Part shown: positions 14,979 to 22,654 of the stretch, piece after piece
How positions within the stretch are numbered: the first letter of the stretch is position 1
How the letters are laid out: each line of letters opens with the position of its first letter
Source: an uncultured Eubacteriales bacterium
GTDB taxonomy: Bacteria; Bacillota_A; Clostridia; Oscillospirales; Oscillospiraceae
Reading direction: 5' to 3'
Length of the DNA stretch: 28,345 nucleotides
Assembly: GCA_900319835.1 (NCBI GenBank)
Contig: ONPY01000020.1
Span: 1-28,345, forward strand
Translations under genes and position numbers: made by a program
Notes under the pieces: generated by a model
What the model was told of the DNA's origin: nothing
Database searches by the model: none
What the model saw: the letters and a program-made list of their open reading frames with translations, nothing else

Positions 14979-15293
14979 TCATCGCCTGCTTGTCACCCGG
15001 ATCGTGGGCGGCAGGTTGGAGGCGAAGGCGTCATAGGTCACATAAAAATCCTCGGTATTGATCTGCAGGCCGTAATTGTCCTGCAGATATTCCAGGTTGG
15101 GGGGATAGACCCCCTCCACGGCGTAGCACTGCAGGGCGCTGCGCTGCACCGCGTCCCGGATGGCGGCGGCGCTCTCCTCCCCCAGATCCCGGCCGGAGCG
15201 GCCAAAGGCCAGAAAGCCGAGCAGCACCGCAAGCAGGATCACCAGCGGCAGCCAGAGCAGGTGCCGCCGGGACTTGGCTTTGTCCGAATACAT
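14979..15293 (-). CDS. Small pilin-like membrane protein
   Basis: A 104-residue protein: a basic start, one helix (LLWLPLVILLAVLLGFLAFG), then AIRDAVQRSALQCYAVEGVYPPNLEYLQDNYGLQINTEDFYVTYDAF. The segment A-x-x-C-Y-A-x-E-G-x-Y-P is the arrangement seen in pseudopilins after the long helix, where a region like EGxYP precedes the beta sheet. No prepilin cleavage motif is visible. It lies between PilC and the DUF4860-like gene. A minor pilin role is inferred. Confidence 0.65.
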   Translation of the reverse strand: MYSDKAKSRRHLLWLPLVILLAVLLGFLAFGRSGRDLGEESAAAIRDAVQRSALQCYAVEGVYPPNLEYLQDNYGLQINTEDFYVTYDAFASNLPPTIRVTSRR

Positions 15294-15308
15294 GACTGCG
15301 CCCCCCGC

Positions 15309-16352
15309 TCACGCCACGGCGTTCATCATGCCGATCAAGGGCAGCATGGCGCTGAGCAGGGACAGGCCCACCGTCACCATCAGCACGCCCGAGAGCAGCG
15401 GGTCCACGATGCCGACCAGCCGGTCGACCAGCGCGCCGCAGCTGCCCTCCAGCAGCTCCGTGAGTCTGCCCAGCACATGCTCGAGACTGCCACTGCGCTC
15501 GCCGGCCAGCAGCATCCGGCCGTACACCGGCTCAAACAACGCCTCGTCATAGGCGGCCTGGGCGATGCTGTGGCCCTCCTCCATGCGCCGGGCGCAGCTT
15601 TTCAGCTTTTCCTCCAGCGGAGCGTAGTCCGTCATGGGGATGGAGTTCAGCACCGCCTCGTCCTGCATCTCGCCCGAGGCCAGGAAGGTGGCCAGCGCCG
15701 AGGTAAAGCGGAACTTGGCCATGGTCTCCAGGATCTGCCGGCAGAGGGGGATCTTCTCCAGCAGGGCCTCCACCTTCTCCCGCTGGCCGCGGTTCCAGAG
15801 CATCAGGCCCGCGGCCAGGGCCAGGGCGATGACGATCATCACCGCCAGCGCGATATAGCAGAACACATAGGCCCAGCGCACATAGCTGTAGGAGGAGGCC
15901 GAGAGGCTGCCCGTCAGCTTGTTGTACACGTCCGTAAAGGCCGGCAGCACCATCACCAGCAGCACCAGCAGCACCGCGATGATCAGCCCCAGCATGGCCG
16001 CCGGGTAGGTCACCGCGTTTTTCAGCTTCTCGGAGATGGTCTTCTGGTCGGCGTAGTAGCGCGCCAGGCGGAAGAGGATGTCCTCCAGCCGGCCCGAGCT
16101 TTCGCCCGCGGCGATCATTCTGAGGGCATAGTCCGGGAAGATGCCGGTCTCCTCCATGGCCGCGGCCAGGCCCGAGCCCTGCTCGACCTGTTCCCTCATC
16201 ACCTGGAGCCCCTGCTCCAGCAAACCGCCGCTGAGCTCCCTTCCGCTCTGCAGCAGGGCGATGGCCTCATCCGTCTGAATGCCGGCCTGCACCATCATGG
16301 CCATGCTCTCGCAAAAGGCGCTGACGCCCAGGTAATCCAGTTTCCGTTTGCT
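15309..16352 (-). CDS. pilC: PilC/GspF-type inner-membrane platform protein
   Basis: A 347-residue protein of the type II secretion F family, the membrane platform on which the motor ATPase acts. Two copies of the cytoplasmic helical domain are seen: FCESMAMMVQAGIQTDEAIALL... and FTSALATFLASGEMQDEAVLNSI, each with the conserved A/M-G-E-x-S/R-S-G-x-L-E motif (IAAGESSGRLEDIL, LLAGERSGSLEHVL). Three helices follow in the usual positions. The ATG at 16352 has GGGTGAG upstream; in-frame alternatives are ATG 16382 and TTG 16394, which overlaps the stop of the preceding gene. It is complete. Confidence 0.9.
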   Translation of the reverse strand, partial: SKRKLDYLGVSAFCESMAMMVQAGIQTDEAIALLQSGRELSGGLLEQGLQVMREQVEQGSGLAAAMEETGIFPDYALRMIAAGESSGRLEDILFRLARYYADQKTISEKLKNAVTYPAAMLGLIIAVLLVLLVMVLPAFTDVYNKLTGSLSASSYSYVRWAYVFCYIALAVMIVIALALAAGLMLWNRGQREKVEALLEKIPLCRQILETMAKFRFTSALATFLASGEMQDEAVLNSIPMTDYAPLEEKLKSCARRMEEGHSIAQAAYDEALFEPVYGRMLLAGERSGSLEHVLGRLTELLEGSCGALVDRLVGIVDPLLSGVLMVTVGLSLLSAMLPLIGMMNAVA

Positions 16353-16390
16353 CATGATTCTCACCCGTTCCTCAAGATTCATCCGATCTG

Positions 16391-17371
16391 TCAATAATAA
16401 TACACATCCGCGTAGTTGCTGCCATCGCCGATGAACTGGCTGTCCGCGCCGTTGGCGGCAAAGGTCAGATCCAGCCGCACCCAGGAGTTGGCCGATACCT
16501 CGAACGACACCGTCACCCAGCCCGTCTCCTCCGTGTAGAACATGTTCCAGGCGTGGTAGAGCTGGTCGGGCGCAACGTAGCCGAAGACCATTCTGGTGGG
16601 GATGCCCTGGCTTCTCAGCATTGAGGCGGCCAGCGCCGCGTAGTCAAAGCAGATGCCCTTGCCGCTCAGCATGGTCCGGTCCGGCACCGGCAGGTACCCC
16701 GACTTCACTGTGCGCGCCAGCTCCTCGTCATAGCGTACGGTCTGGCACACGAAGCCGTAGACTGCCGCCACCAGGCCCAGGGGCGTCCCGGCGGTTTTCG
16801 CCAGCTCCGCCGCCTTTTTGACACAGGCGGAGTCGGCGTTGTAGTTTACATAATCGCTTGGCCGCAGGAAGGGGGCAAAGGGGTCGCTCAGCTTGACATC
16901 CACGGTGCGGGAAAAGAGTTCGGCGTACTTCTTGTCCACCACGTTCTCCATCACCCGAAAGCGGTACTCCCCATCCCCGCACTGAAGCGGGAAAATCGAT
17001 GGTGTCCCGTCGGAGGCCAGGTTGTAGTTGTAGGTCTCCTCCCCCTTGACCACCTGGAACTTGAGCCGTTTGTCCGACTGGGCAGAGACAGCCACCACCC
17101 CGTCGCTCACAGCGGAGAGATCCAGCATCACCCGTTGGCCCGTCTCGGCCAGCTCCGGATGAAAGGCGGCCTCCTCCATGGGCGGGGCCACATAGGGTCC
17201 GGCCTCGGCTTCAGGTTCCGCCGCCGCGGCAGTTTCCTGCTTTTTCTCAAAGAGGGAGCCGATGGCGGGCGTAGCCGCGCTCTGCCGCAGCACGCCCCCG
17301 GCGGAGGGCGCGGCACAGCCGCCCAGCAGCAGGCTCAGCGCCAGCAGCCACAGGCATATTCTGTTGCGCAA
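16391..17371 (-). CDS. Transglutaminase-like lipoprotein, first gene of the pilus operon
   Basis: A 326-residue lipoprotein. The start is TTG at 17371, 6-7 bases after AAAGGGGAGAG. The signal RNRICLWLLALSLLLGGC ends in lipobox C19, so it is anchored to the outer face of the membrane. An Ala/Glu-rich linker is followed by a beta domain and then a transglutaminase-like core: C241 in GKGICFDYAAL, H273 in LYHAWNM and D301 in RLDLTF form a Cys-His-Asp triad. Such domains act as peptidases, amidases or cross-linking enzymes on wall or pilus proteins. All three residues are present. Its stop overlaps a possible start of pilC. Confidence 0.85.
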   Translation of the reverse strand: MRNRICLWLLALSLLLGGCAAPSAGGVLRQSAATPAIGSLFEKKQETAAAAEPEAEAGPYVAPPMEEAAFHPELAETGQRVMLDLSAVSDGVVAVSAQSDKRLKFQVVKGEETYNYNLASDGTPSIFPLQCGDGEYRFRVMENVVDKKYAELFSRTVDVKLSDPFAPFLRPSDYVNYNADSACVKKAAELAKTAGTPLGLVAAVYGFVCQTVRYDEELARTVKSGYLPVPDRTMLSGKGICFDYAALAASMLRSQGIPTRMVFGYVAPDQLYHAWNMFYTEETGWVTVSFEVSANSWVRLDLTFAANGADSQFIGDGSNYADVYYY

Positions 17372-17418
17372 GAGGACCTCTCCCCTTTCGGTCCCATCGG
17401 GCATTTGTATCAAAATTT

Positions 17419-17447
17419 ATTATAAATGAAATCCCCCCGGATTTCCA
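17419..17447 (-). promoter_or_regulatory. Possible promoter of the pilus operon
   Basis: On the minus strand TATAAT (17419-17424) lies 17 bases from TGGAAA (17442-17447), a poor -35 match. It is the only good -10 in the AT-rich gap ahead of the TTG start at 17371. A weak -35 would fit a promoter needing an activator. Confidence 0.45.
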
Positions 17448-17495
17448 CTGATTTTTTAACTTCCATGCTGTTTCATTGAAATTGTGAACAGTTTA

Positions 17496-17514
17496 TGAAA
17501 TATGTCATATTTCA
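17496..17514. promoter_or_regulatory. Palindrome, candidate operator
   Basis: TGAAATATG-T-CATATTTCA is a perfect 9-bp inverted repeat around one base, 11 bases upstream of the -35 box at 17526 and between two divergent genes. The 19-bp size suits a dimeric DNA-binding protein. Confidence 0.55.
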
Positions 17515-17525
17515 AAATTTTCCTA

Positions 17526-17554
17526 TTGACACACTTTTGAATCTGTGCTATGCT
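17526..17554 (+). promoter_or_regulatory. Sigma-A promoter
   Basis: TTGACA (17526-17531) and TATGCT (17549-17554) with a 17-base spacer; the start ATG at 17584 follows an AGGAGG at 17571-17576. Confidence 0.8.
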
Positions 17555-17583
17555 CTGTTCACAACCGAAAAGGAGGCACACGC

Positions 17584-18342
17584 ATGGCCACTGTATATAT
17601 TCCTGACAGAGACGCGCTTCCGGCGGCGCTCAAAGCGCTGCAGCCGGGAGACTGCATATTGACCGACAGCTTCGCCTGCGTGGCGGGATCCTCCAGGGAG
17701 CTTGCCCGGCTGGTGACACGACTGGCCGAGATGCAGGCGGATTTCAAAAGCAGCCGGGAGGGTGTGGACACCACCGGGGCCAAGGGCGAGTTTTTCATCC
17801 GGGTCTGCCGGGAGCTGGCCGCCCTGGACCGGGAGGAGCAGAAAGCGCACCGCCGCGAGGGCATCGAGCGCGCCAGAGAGGACGGCAAGTACAAGGGCCG
17901 CCGCCCCATCGCCGTGGACGAGACGCTTTTTGACCGCGTGGTGGAGCGCTGGCGCAGCGGGGAGATCACCGCGCGCCAGGCCATGGGCGAGCTGGATCTC
18001 AAGCCCAACACCTTCTACAGAAGGATCAAAGAACGGGAGGAACAGAAAATGAAAGACTATAAGAAAATGGAAAAGACCATCCGCAGCGAGCTGCGCGAGA
18101 GCACCAGGCAGAGCAAGAAGGCCATGGACGAGCTGAAAAAGCAGGTCCGGACCGAGGCCAAGGAGATCAAGAAGGCCGCCGGGGACAAGCTGGACGCCCA
18201 CGACGTGGAGAAGGAGATCCGCCGGGAAAAGCTGCGCGCCGAGCTGGAGCACAGCGACGATCTGCGCCAGATGAAAAAGGACGTAGAGAGTGAGGCGGCC
18301 GAGCTCAAAAAGCTGCTGAACGACAGCGCCGCGACCGAATAA
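17584..18342 (+). CDS. Serine-resolvase-derived DNA-binding protein lacking the catalytic N-terminus, with coiled-coil tail
   Basis: A 252-residue protein. Residues ~20-105 match the second half of a serine resolvase catalytic domain: PGDCILTDSFACVAGSSRELARLV, where active enzymes have D-R-L-x-R, then REGVDTTGAKGEFFIRV and RREGIERAREDGKYKGRRP. Residues 112-150 are the resolvase HTH (WRSGEITARQAMGELDLKPNTFYRRIKE). The first ~20 residues do not contain the Tyr-x-R-x-S nucleophile motif, and the DRLxR arginines are gone, so it cannot recombine DNA. Residues 150-252 are a highly charged coiled coil (KKMEKTIRSELRESTRQ and on). It has its own strong promoter and terminator. I infer a domesticated DNA-binding or architectural protein. 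Confidence 0.8.
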   Translation: MATVYIPDRDALPAALKALQPGDCILTDSFACVAGSSRELARLVTRLAEMQADFKSSREGVDTTGAKGEFFIRVCRELAALDREEQKAHRREGIERAREDGKYKGRRPIAVDETLFDRVVERWRSGEITARQAMGELDLKPNTFYRRIKEREEQKMKDYKKMEKTIRSELRESTRQSKKAMDELKKQVRTEAKEIKKAAGDKLDAHDVEKEIRREKLRAELEHSDDLRQMKKDVESEAAELKKLLNDSAATE

Positions 18343-18363
18343 TTGACATAATATTGTTTTCAT

Positions 18364-18405
18364 AACGCACTCCCGCTTTTCTAAAAAGCGGGAGTGCGTT
18401 TTTGT
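18364..18405 (+). terminator. Intrinsic terminator
   Basis: AACGCACTCCCGCTTTT pairs with AAAAGCGGGAGTGCGTT across a 3-4 base loop, followed by TTTTTG. It ends the resolvase-like gene. Confidence 0.9.
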
Positions 18406-18428
18406 CTCGGAAAAGGGACCGTCCCCCC

Positions 18429-18457
18429 TTGCTTTTTCCTCGGCGCGGGAATATAAT
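18429..18457 (+). promoter_or_regulatory. Sigma-A promoter of the first MATE gene
   Basis: TTGCTT (18429-18434) and TATAAT (18452-18457) with a 17-base spacer, 35 bases before the ATG at 18493. Confidence 0.7.
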
Positions 18458-18492
18458 GCCTTGGCTTTTGAAAGGCAGTGATCTCTTTTTCC

Positions 18493-19851
18493 ATGGACGA
18501 CAGAACCGATCTGACGCAGGGGAGCATCATGAGCAAGCTCCTCCGCTTTTTCTTTCCCATTCTCTTCGGCATGCTGTTTCAGCAGTTGTACAACACCGTG
18601 GACGCCATCGTGGTGGGCCGCTGTGTCGGGCCTGAAGCCCTGGCCGCCGTGGGCGGCAGCCCGGCGGTGCTCACCAATCTGGTCATCGGCTTCTTCTCCG
18701 GCCTGGGTGCCGGCGCCACCGTCATCATCTCCCAGTATTTCGGCGCGAGGGAGGATGAACAGCTCAGCCGCGCCGTCCATACCATTCTCGCCTTCTGCGT
18801 GCTCTGCGGCGTTTTGCTCACTGTGGTGGGCTGGTTCAGCGCCGTCTGGTCGCTGCGCCTGGTGAAGACCCCGGAGGACATCCTGGCCCCCTCGGCGGAG
18901 TATCTGCGGCTGTTCTATCTGGGCAGCACCGCCCTGCTGCTGTTTAACATCGGCTCCGGTATCCTGCGCTCCATCGGCGACTCCAAGTGGCCGCTGTTTT
19001 TCCTCGCCGTCTGCTGTGTGCTCAACATCGGGCTTGACCTGCTGTTTGTGGCGGTCTTCTCCTGGGGCGTGGCGGGCGTGGCCTGGGCCACGGTGCTGTC
19101 CCTGAGCTTTTCCGCGTTGCTGATTCTCCTGCATCTGAGCCGGGCCCGGGGCCCCTGGCAGTTGAAATGGCGTGAGCTCCGGATCCACCCGGGCTCCCTG
19201 CGCCGGATCCTGACGCTGGGCATTCCCTCGGCGGTGCAGGGCTCCATGTACAGTCTCTCCAACATTATCATCCAGACTGCCGTCAACCGCTTCGGCACCA
19301 CCGTGGTGGCCGCCTGGACGGCCACAGGCAAATTTGACGGCATCTTCTGGGTCACCAGCAGCGCCATGGGTGCCGCCCTGTGTACCTTTGTGGGCCAGTG
19401 CTACGGCGCGGGCAAGTTCGACCGGATGCGTGAAGGCGTGCGCAAGTGGCTGTTTTTCGCTCTGCTGGTCTCGTTCAGTATTTCCGCCTTCATCCTGGGC
19501 TTTGGCCGCTGGGCCATGCGCCTCTTTGCCGACGATCCGGCGGTGCTGGACTACGCGGTGGAGATGCTGTGGTACTTTGCCCCCTTCTACTTTATCTGGA
19601 TCTTCATCGAGATCTTCTCCAACGCCCTGCGCGGCGCCGGCGATTCCCTGACCCCCATGGTCATCTGTCTGGTGGGCGTGTGCCTGCTGCGGGTGCTCTG
19701 GATTCTTTTTGTGGTGCCCCACTGGAACACCATCCGGACCGTCAGCATCAGCTATCCCGTCACCTGGAGCGTGACCGCTCTGGTCTTTGCCATTTACTAC
19801 AAGCACGGGCGCTGGTTAAAAAGCCGCGGCGAACCCACCGCCAGCATCTGA
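18493..19851 (+). CDS. MATE-family multidrug efflux transporter (DinF/NorM-like)
   Basis: A 452-residue protein with 12 predicted helices in two similar halves. It starts MDDRTDLTQGSIMSKLLRFFFPILFG, the usual DLTxGSI opening of clostridial MATE proteins, then LFQQLYNTVDAIVVGRCVG and the repeat-like LGIPSAVQGSMYSLSNIIIQTAVNRFG in the second half. MATE proteins export cationic drugs or dyes in exchange for sodium or protons. The ATG at 18493 fits the family start; GTG 18478 is an alternative, closer to the AAAGG. It has its own promoter and terminator. The substrate cannot be named. Confidence 0.93.
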   Translation: MDDRTDLTQGSIMSKLLRFFFPILFGMLFQQLYNTVDAIVVGRCVGPEALAAVGGSPAVLTNLVIGFFSGLGAGATVIISQYFGAREDEQLSRAVHTILAFCVLCGVLLTVVGWFSAVWSLRLVKTPEDILAPSAEYLRLFYLGSTALLLFNIGSGILRSIGDSKWPLFFLAVCCVLNIGLDLLFVAVFSWGVAGVAWATVLSLSFSALLILLHLSRARGPWQLKWRELRIHPGSLRRILTLGIPSAVQGSMYSLSNIIIQTAVNRFGTTVVAAWTATGKFDGIFWVTSSAMGAALCTFVGQCYGAGKFDRMREGVRKWLFFALLVSFSISAFILGFGRWAMRLFADDPAVLDYAVEMLWYFAPFYFIWIFIEIFSNALRGAGDSLTPMVICLVGVCLLRVLWILFVVPHWNTIRTVSISYPVTWSVTALVFAIYYKHGRWLKSRGEPTASI

Positions 19852-19860
19852 TCGTTCAAA

Positions 19861-19899
19861 CAGCGCCTCTGCCCGGTGGGCGGAGGCGCTGCATTTTTC
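19861..19899 (+). terminator. Intrinsic terminator
   Basis: CAGCGCCTC pairs with GAGGCGCTG, with an inner GCCC/GGGC pairing, followed by CATTTTTCC, 9 bases after the stop of the first MATE gene. Confidence 0.85.
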
Positions 19900-19922
19900 C
19901 AGCCCCGCCGTGAAAAAGCAGC

Positions 19923-19952
19923 TTGCCAGGGAGTGCGGGTTTGGGCTATACT
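19923..19952 (+). promoter_or_regulatory. Possible promoter of the second MATE gene
   Basis: TTGCCA (19923-19928) and TATACT (19947-19952) with an 18-base spacer, 35 bases before the ATG at 19988. Confidence 0.6.
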
Positions 19953-19987
19953 TTGAATATCTACGGGTACGAAGGGCTCCTGAACAC

Positions 19988-21364
19988 ATGAAAACAGAGT
20001 ATCGCAAAAACGGAAACGACTTTACCCAGGGCAGCATCGGGGGCGCGATTTTGCACATGGCCATCCCCATGATGCTGGCCCAGCTCATCAACGTCCTTTA
20101 CAGCGTGGTGGACCGCATGTACATCGGCCACATTCCGGTCGAGGGCAGTCTGGCCCTGACCGGCATCGGGATCTGCGCCCCCATTCTCTCGCTCATCTCG
20201 GCCTTTTCGGTGCTTTTCGGCGCCGGCGGCGGGGCGCTCTGCTCCATTGCCCGCGGAAAGGGCGATGACAAGGAGGCGGAGGAGATCATGGGCTGCGCGC
20301 TGACGCTGCTGCTGATCTCCGGTCTGGTGCTGACCGCCGTGAGCGAAGCCTCGCTGCGGCCGCTGCTGTACCTCTTCGGCGCAAGCGACACCACCTACCC
20401 CTACGCGGAGGCCTACGGCCGGGTCTACACCGCCGGTACGCTCTTTGTCATGCTCAGTCTCGGGATGAACTTCTTCATCAACGCTCAGGGCTTCTCCCGC
20501 GTCGGGATGGGGACGGTGCTGGCTGGTGCGGTGTTGAATATCGTGCTCGACCCGATCTTCATCTATCTGCTGCACATGGGCGTCCGGGGCGCGGCCCTCG
20601 CGACCATCCTCTCCCAGGCCGCAGCGGCAGCATTGGTGATGGCGTTTTTGCTGAGCAAGAAGGCGCTGCTGCGGCTGCGCAGAGACAATCTCCGCCCCCG
20701 CGCCGCCACCGTGCGGCAGATCGTGATGCTGGGCTTTGCCAACTTCATCATGAACGTCACCAACAGTCTGGTGACCATCTCCTGCAACGTACAGCTCCGG
20801 CGCTACGGCGGGGATCTGTACGTGGGAGCCATGACGGTCATCAACTCCATCCGTGAGGTGGTGCTGATGATCGTCCACGGCCTGACCCAGGGGGCCCAGC
20901 CCGTGCTGGGCTACAACTACGGCGCCCGGGTCTACAGCCGGGTCCGCAGCGGCATCCGCTTCACCGCCGTGGGCGTGGTTCTCTACGCCGTCTGCGCCTG
21001 GGGCGTCCTGATGCTCTTTCCCCGGCCCATCATCTCCATCTTCACCGAGGAGGAGGCGCTGATGGCGATCACGGTACGGGCCGCGCGCATCTTCTTCATG
21101 GGCTACGCGCTGATGGCGCTGCAGTCCACGGGCCAGTGCGTATTTGTCGCTCTGGGCCGCTCGAGCCAGGCCATCTTCTTCTCCCTGCTGCGCAAGGTAT
21201 TCGTGGTGGTGCCGCTGGTGTTTCTGCTTCCGCTCTTCTTCGGCGCGGAGGGCGTGTTCCTCTCCGAGCCCATCTCCGATCTCATCGGGGGCGTGGCCTG
21301 CTTTACCACCATGATGCTCACGGTCTACCGCAGGCTGCCGCGGGACGGCGAGCCGCCGGTCTGA
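19988..21364 (+). CDS. MATE-family efflux transporter, second copy
   Basis: A 458-residue 12-helix protein. The ATG at 19988 gives the typical start (MKTEYRKNGNDFTQGSIGGAIL); a longer frame back to 19910 has no conserved residues and runs through the promoter. Family motifs: MAIPMMLAQLINVLYSVVDRMYIGHIP, then PVLGYNYGARVYSRVRSG in the second half. It differs widely from the first MATE protein and so is not a recent duplicate. The ribosome site is weak (GAAGGG, 12 bases upstream). Substrate unknown. Confidence 0.92.
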   Translation: MKTEYRKNGNDFTQGSIGGAILHMAIPMMLAQLINVLYSVVDRMYIGHIPVEGSLALTGIGICAPILSLISAFSVLFGAGGGALCSIARGKGDDKEAEEIMGCALTLLLISGLVLTAVSEASLRPLLYLFGASDTTYPYAEAYGRVYTAGTLFVMLSLGMNFFINAQGFSRVGMGTVLAGAVLNIVLDPIFIYLLHMGVRGAALATILSQAAAAALVMAFLLSKKALLRLRRDNLRPRAATVRQIVMLGFANFIMNVTNSLVTISCNVQLRRYGGDLYVGAMTVINSIREVVLMIVHGLTQGAQPVLGYNYGARVYSRVRSGIRFTAVGVVLYAVCAWGVLMLFPRPIISIFTEEEALMAITVRAARIFFMGYALMALQSTGQCVFVALGRSSQAIFFSLLRKVFVVVPLVFLLPLFFGAEGVFLSEPISDLIGGVACFTTMMLTVYRRLPRDGEPPV

Positions 21365-21411
21365 CGCCACGCCGCACGAAAGAAACACACGATCTCCGGG
21401 AGGCTTCACTT

Positions 21412-21660
21412 ATGAAAAAAACCATCGGGATCCTGTCCCACCGGCGGGCCATGGCAGACTTCTACGCCGGGATCTTCCGGGAGCTGCTGGGCGAAAAGCA
21501 GCCTGCGGTACGCCTGAACGTAAACTTTCCCCGGGGCATCGACCTTGCCATCCCGGTGGGCAAGCCGGTTCTGGTGCCAAAGTGCGCGGCGCAGCTTGAG
21601 GACATCGGCTCGAGACTGCCGGGCACCAGCACCATCTGCGGCGGGGAGGGGCTTCCCTGA
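21412..21660 (+). CDS. Small ORF of unknown function
   Basis: An 82-residue protein. The ATG at 21412 has GGGAGG 8 bases upstream, a good start, 47 bases after the second MATE gene. The first half (KKTIGILSHRRAMADFYAGIFRELLGEK) resembles the first strand and helix of PrpR-type or periplasmic-binding-like sensor domains; the rest (NVNFPRGIDLAIPVGKPVLVPKCAAQLED) has no motif I know and ends GGEGLP. It could be a truncated regulator or a real small protein. A terminator hairpin follows at 21675. Confidence 0.5.
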   Translation: MKKTIGILSHRRAMADFYAGIFRELLGEKQPAVRLNVNFPRGIDLAIPVGKPVLVPKCAAQLEDIGSRLPGTSTICGGEGLP

Positions 21661-21674
21661 AGTCGCCTGTATAA

Positions 21675-21732
21675 AGAAACGGGATAAAATGGATTGAATC
21701 AATCCATTTATCCCGTTTCTGTGTTTCTTTTT
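21675..21732 (+). terminator. Intrinsic terminator
   Basis: An almost perfect ~21-bp stem, AGAAACGGGATAAA (21675 on) with TTTATCCCGTTTCT (to 21720), loop GAATC, followed by GTGTTTCTTTTTTC. Confidence 0.85.
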
Positions 21733-21940
21733 TCTTGCGAAGTCCTCCCCCTTTCCCAATAACGGGGAACGGAAGGTTCGATACGAGAACCTCATAAAAG
21801 CCCTTTCCTCGCTGAAAGGTTTTGATGCCCATGAAGGGCGCGCAGAGGTTCTGAATGAGACGGATTTTCAGCGCCTTCGCGCTGAAAATGCCCCGGGAAA
21901 CGCGGCTTATCTGATGAAAGATTTGAATCAGATAAGCGTA
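21733..21940. other. Hairpin-rich intergenic region
   Basis: Three nested or adjacent stems are visible: AGAACCTC (21785-21792) with GAGGTTCT (21846-21853) enclosing a CCTTTC/GAAAGG hairpin; ATTTTCAGCGC (21864-21874) with its perfect inverse at 21879-21889; and GCTTATCTGAT (21905-21915) with ATCAGATAAGC (21927-21937), which directly follows the YugP-like stop codon on the minus strand. A plus-strand frame is also open throughout (from about 21734), with protein-like stretches such as NGERKVRYENLIKAL and LNETDFQRLRAENAPGN, without a start codon or ribosome site. It could be a structured RNA, an intergenic repeat or a decayed gene. Confidence 0.6.
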
Positions 21941-22639
21941 TCAGCGTCTGCGGTCGTTGAGGATGATAACAAAGCGCAGCAGCTGCATCAGCGTGGTGGC
22001 CAGGGCCGCCACATAGGTCAGGGCCGCGGCGGTCAGCACCTTCTTGGCGCCGTTGTATTCCTCGCCCTCCAGCAAGCCCATGCCGTCGATGGTGCGCAGG
22101 GCACGGCGGCTGGCGTCAAACTCCGTGGGCAGCGTCACAAGCTGGAACAGGGCGCAGAGCCCGTAGGCCGCGACGCCCAGGTAGGCCAGGTAGATCAGCT
22201 GCGGGATAAAGCCGCAGAGGACCAGGCCCGCGATCAAAAGCGGGACAGAGAGCTTGGCGCCGATGTTGGTGGCCGGGATGATGGCCTGCCGGATCTTCAC
22301 CGGCAGATAGTTCTCCGCGTTCTGGATGGCGTGGCCGACCTCATGGCACGCCACGCCCACCGCCGCGGTGGAGGTGCCGCTCCAGACCCCGTCGGACAGG
22401 CGCACGACTCTAGCCTCCGGATCGTAGTGGTCGGTCAGCTCCCCGCTGATGCGCTCGACGGGGATGTCCCGCAGACCGTTCGCGTCCAGCACCCGCCGGG
22501 CTGCGTCCGCTCCGGTGAGCCCCCGGCTGTTGAGCTGCTTTGCGTATTTCTTGTAGGTGTGCTTCACGTTCCAGCTGGCCCACAGCGACAGGATCACCGC
22601 CGGCAGAACCAGCACAATATAGGTCATATCCAGATACAT
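21941..22639 (-). CDS. yugP: Membrane zinc metallopeptidase, YugP family
   Basis: A 232-residue membrane protein of the Zn_peptidase_2 family (PF04298). It has an N-terminal helix, then KKYAKQLNSRGLTGADAARRVLDANGL, and the zinc motif HEVGH (H99, E100, H103) in GVACHEVGHAIQNAENY, followed by helices around AIIPATNIGAKLSVPLL, LIYLAYLGVAAYG and the C-terminal end. LPTEFDASRRAL is a conserved signature after the third helix. The protease substrate is unknown. The ATG has AAAGGAAG upstream. Third gene of the proC operon, 15 bases after the hydrolase. Confidence 0.92.
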   Translation of the reverse strand: MYLDMTYIVLVLPAVILSLWASWNVKHTYKKYAKQLNSRGLTGADAARRVLDANGLRDIPVERISGELTDHYDPEARVVRLSDGVWSGTSTAAVGVACHEVGHAIQNAENYLPVKIRQAIIPATNIGAKLSVPLLIAGLVLCGFIPQLIYLAYLGVAAYGLCALFQLVTLPTEFDASRRALRTIDGMGLLEGEEYNGAKKVLTAAALTYVAALATTLMQLLRFVIILNDRRR

Positions 22640-22654
22640 ATTCTCGCTTCCTTT

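Noticed and set aside
17548..19806. Very long minus-strand open frame opposite the resolvase-like and first MATE genes
   Set aside because: Plus-strand genes have clear families, promoters and ribosome sites; the minus frame is His/Gln-rich without any motif, as expected of antisense in GC-rich DNA.
18493..21364. Recent tandem duplication of MATE genes
   Set aside because: The two proteins differ along most of their length and have separate promoters and a terminator between them.
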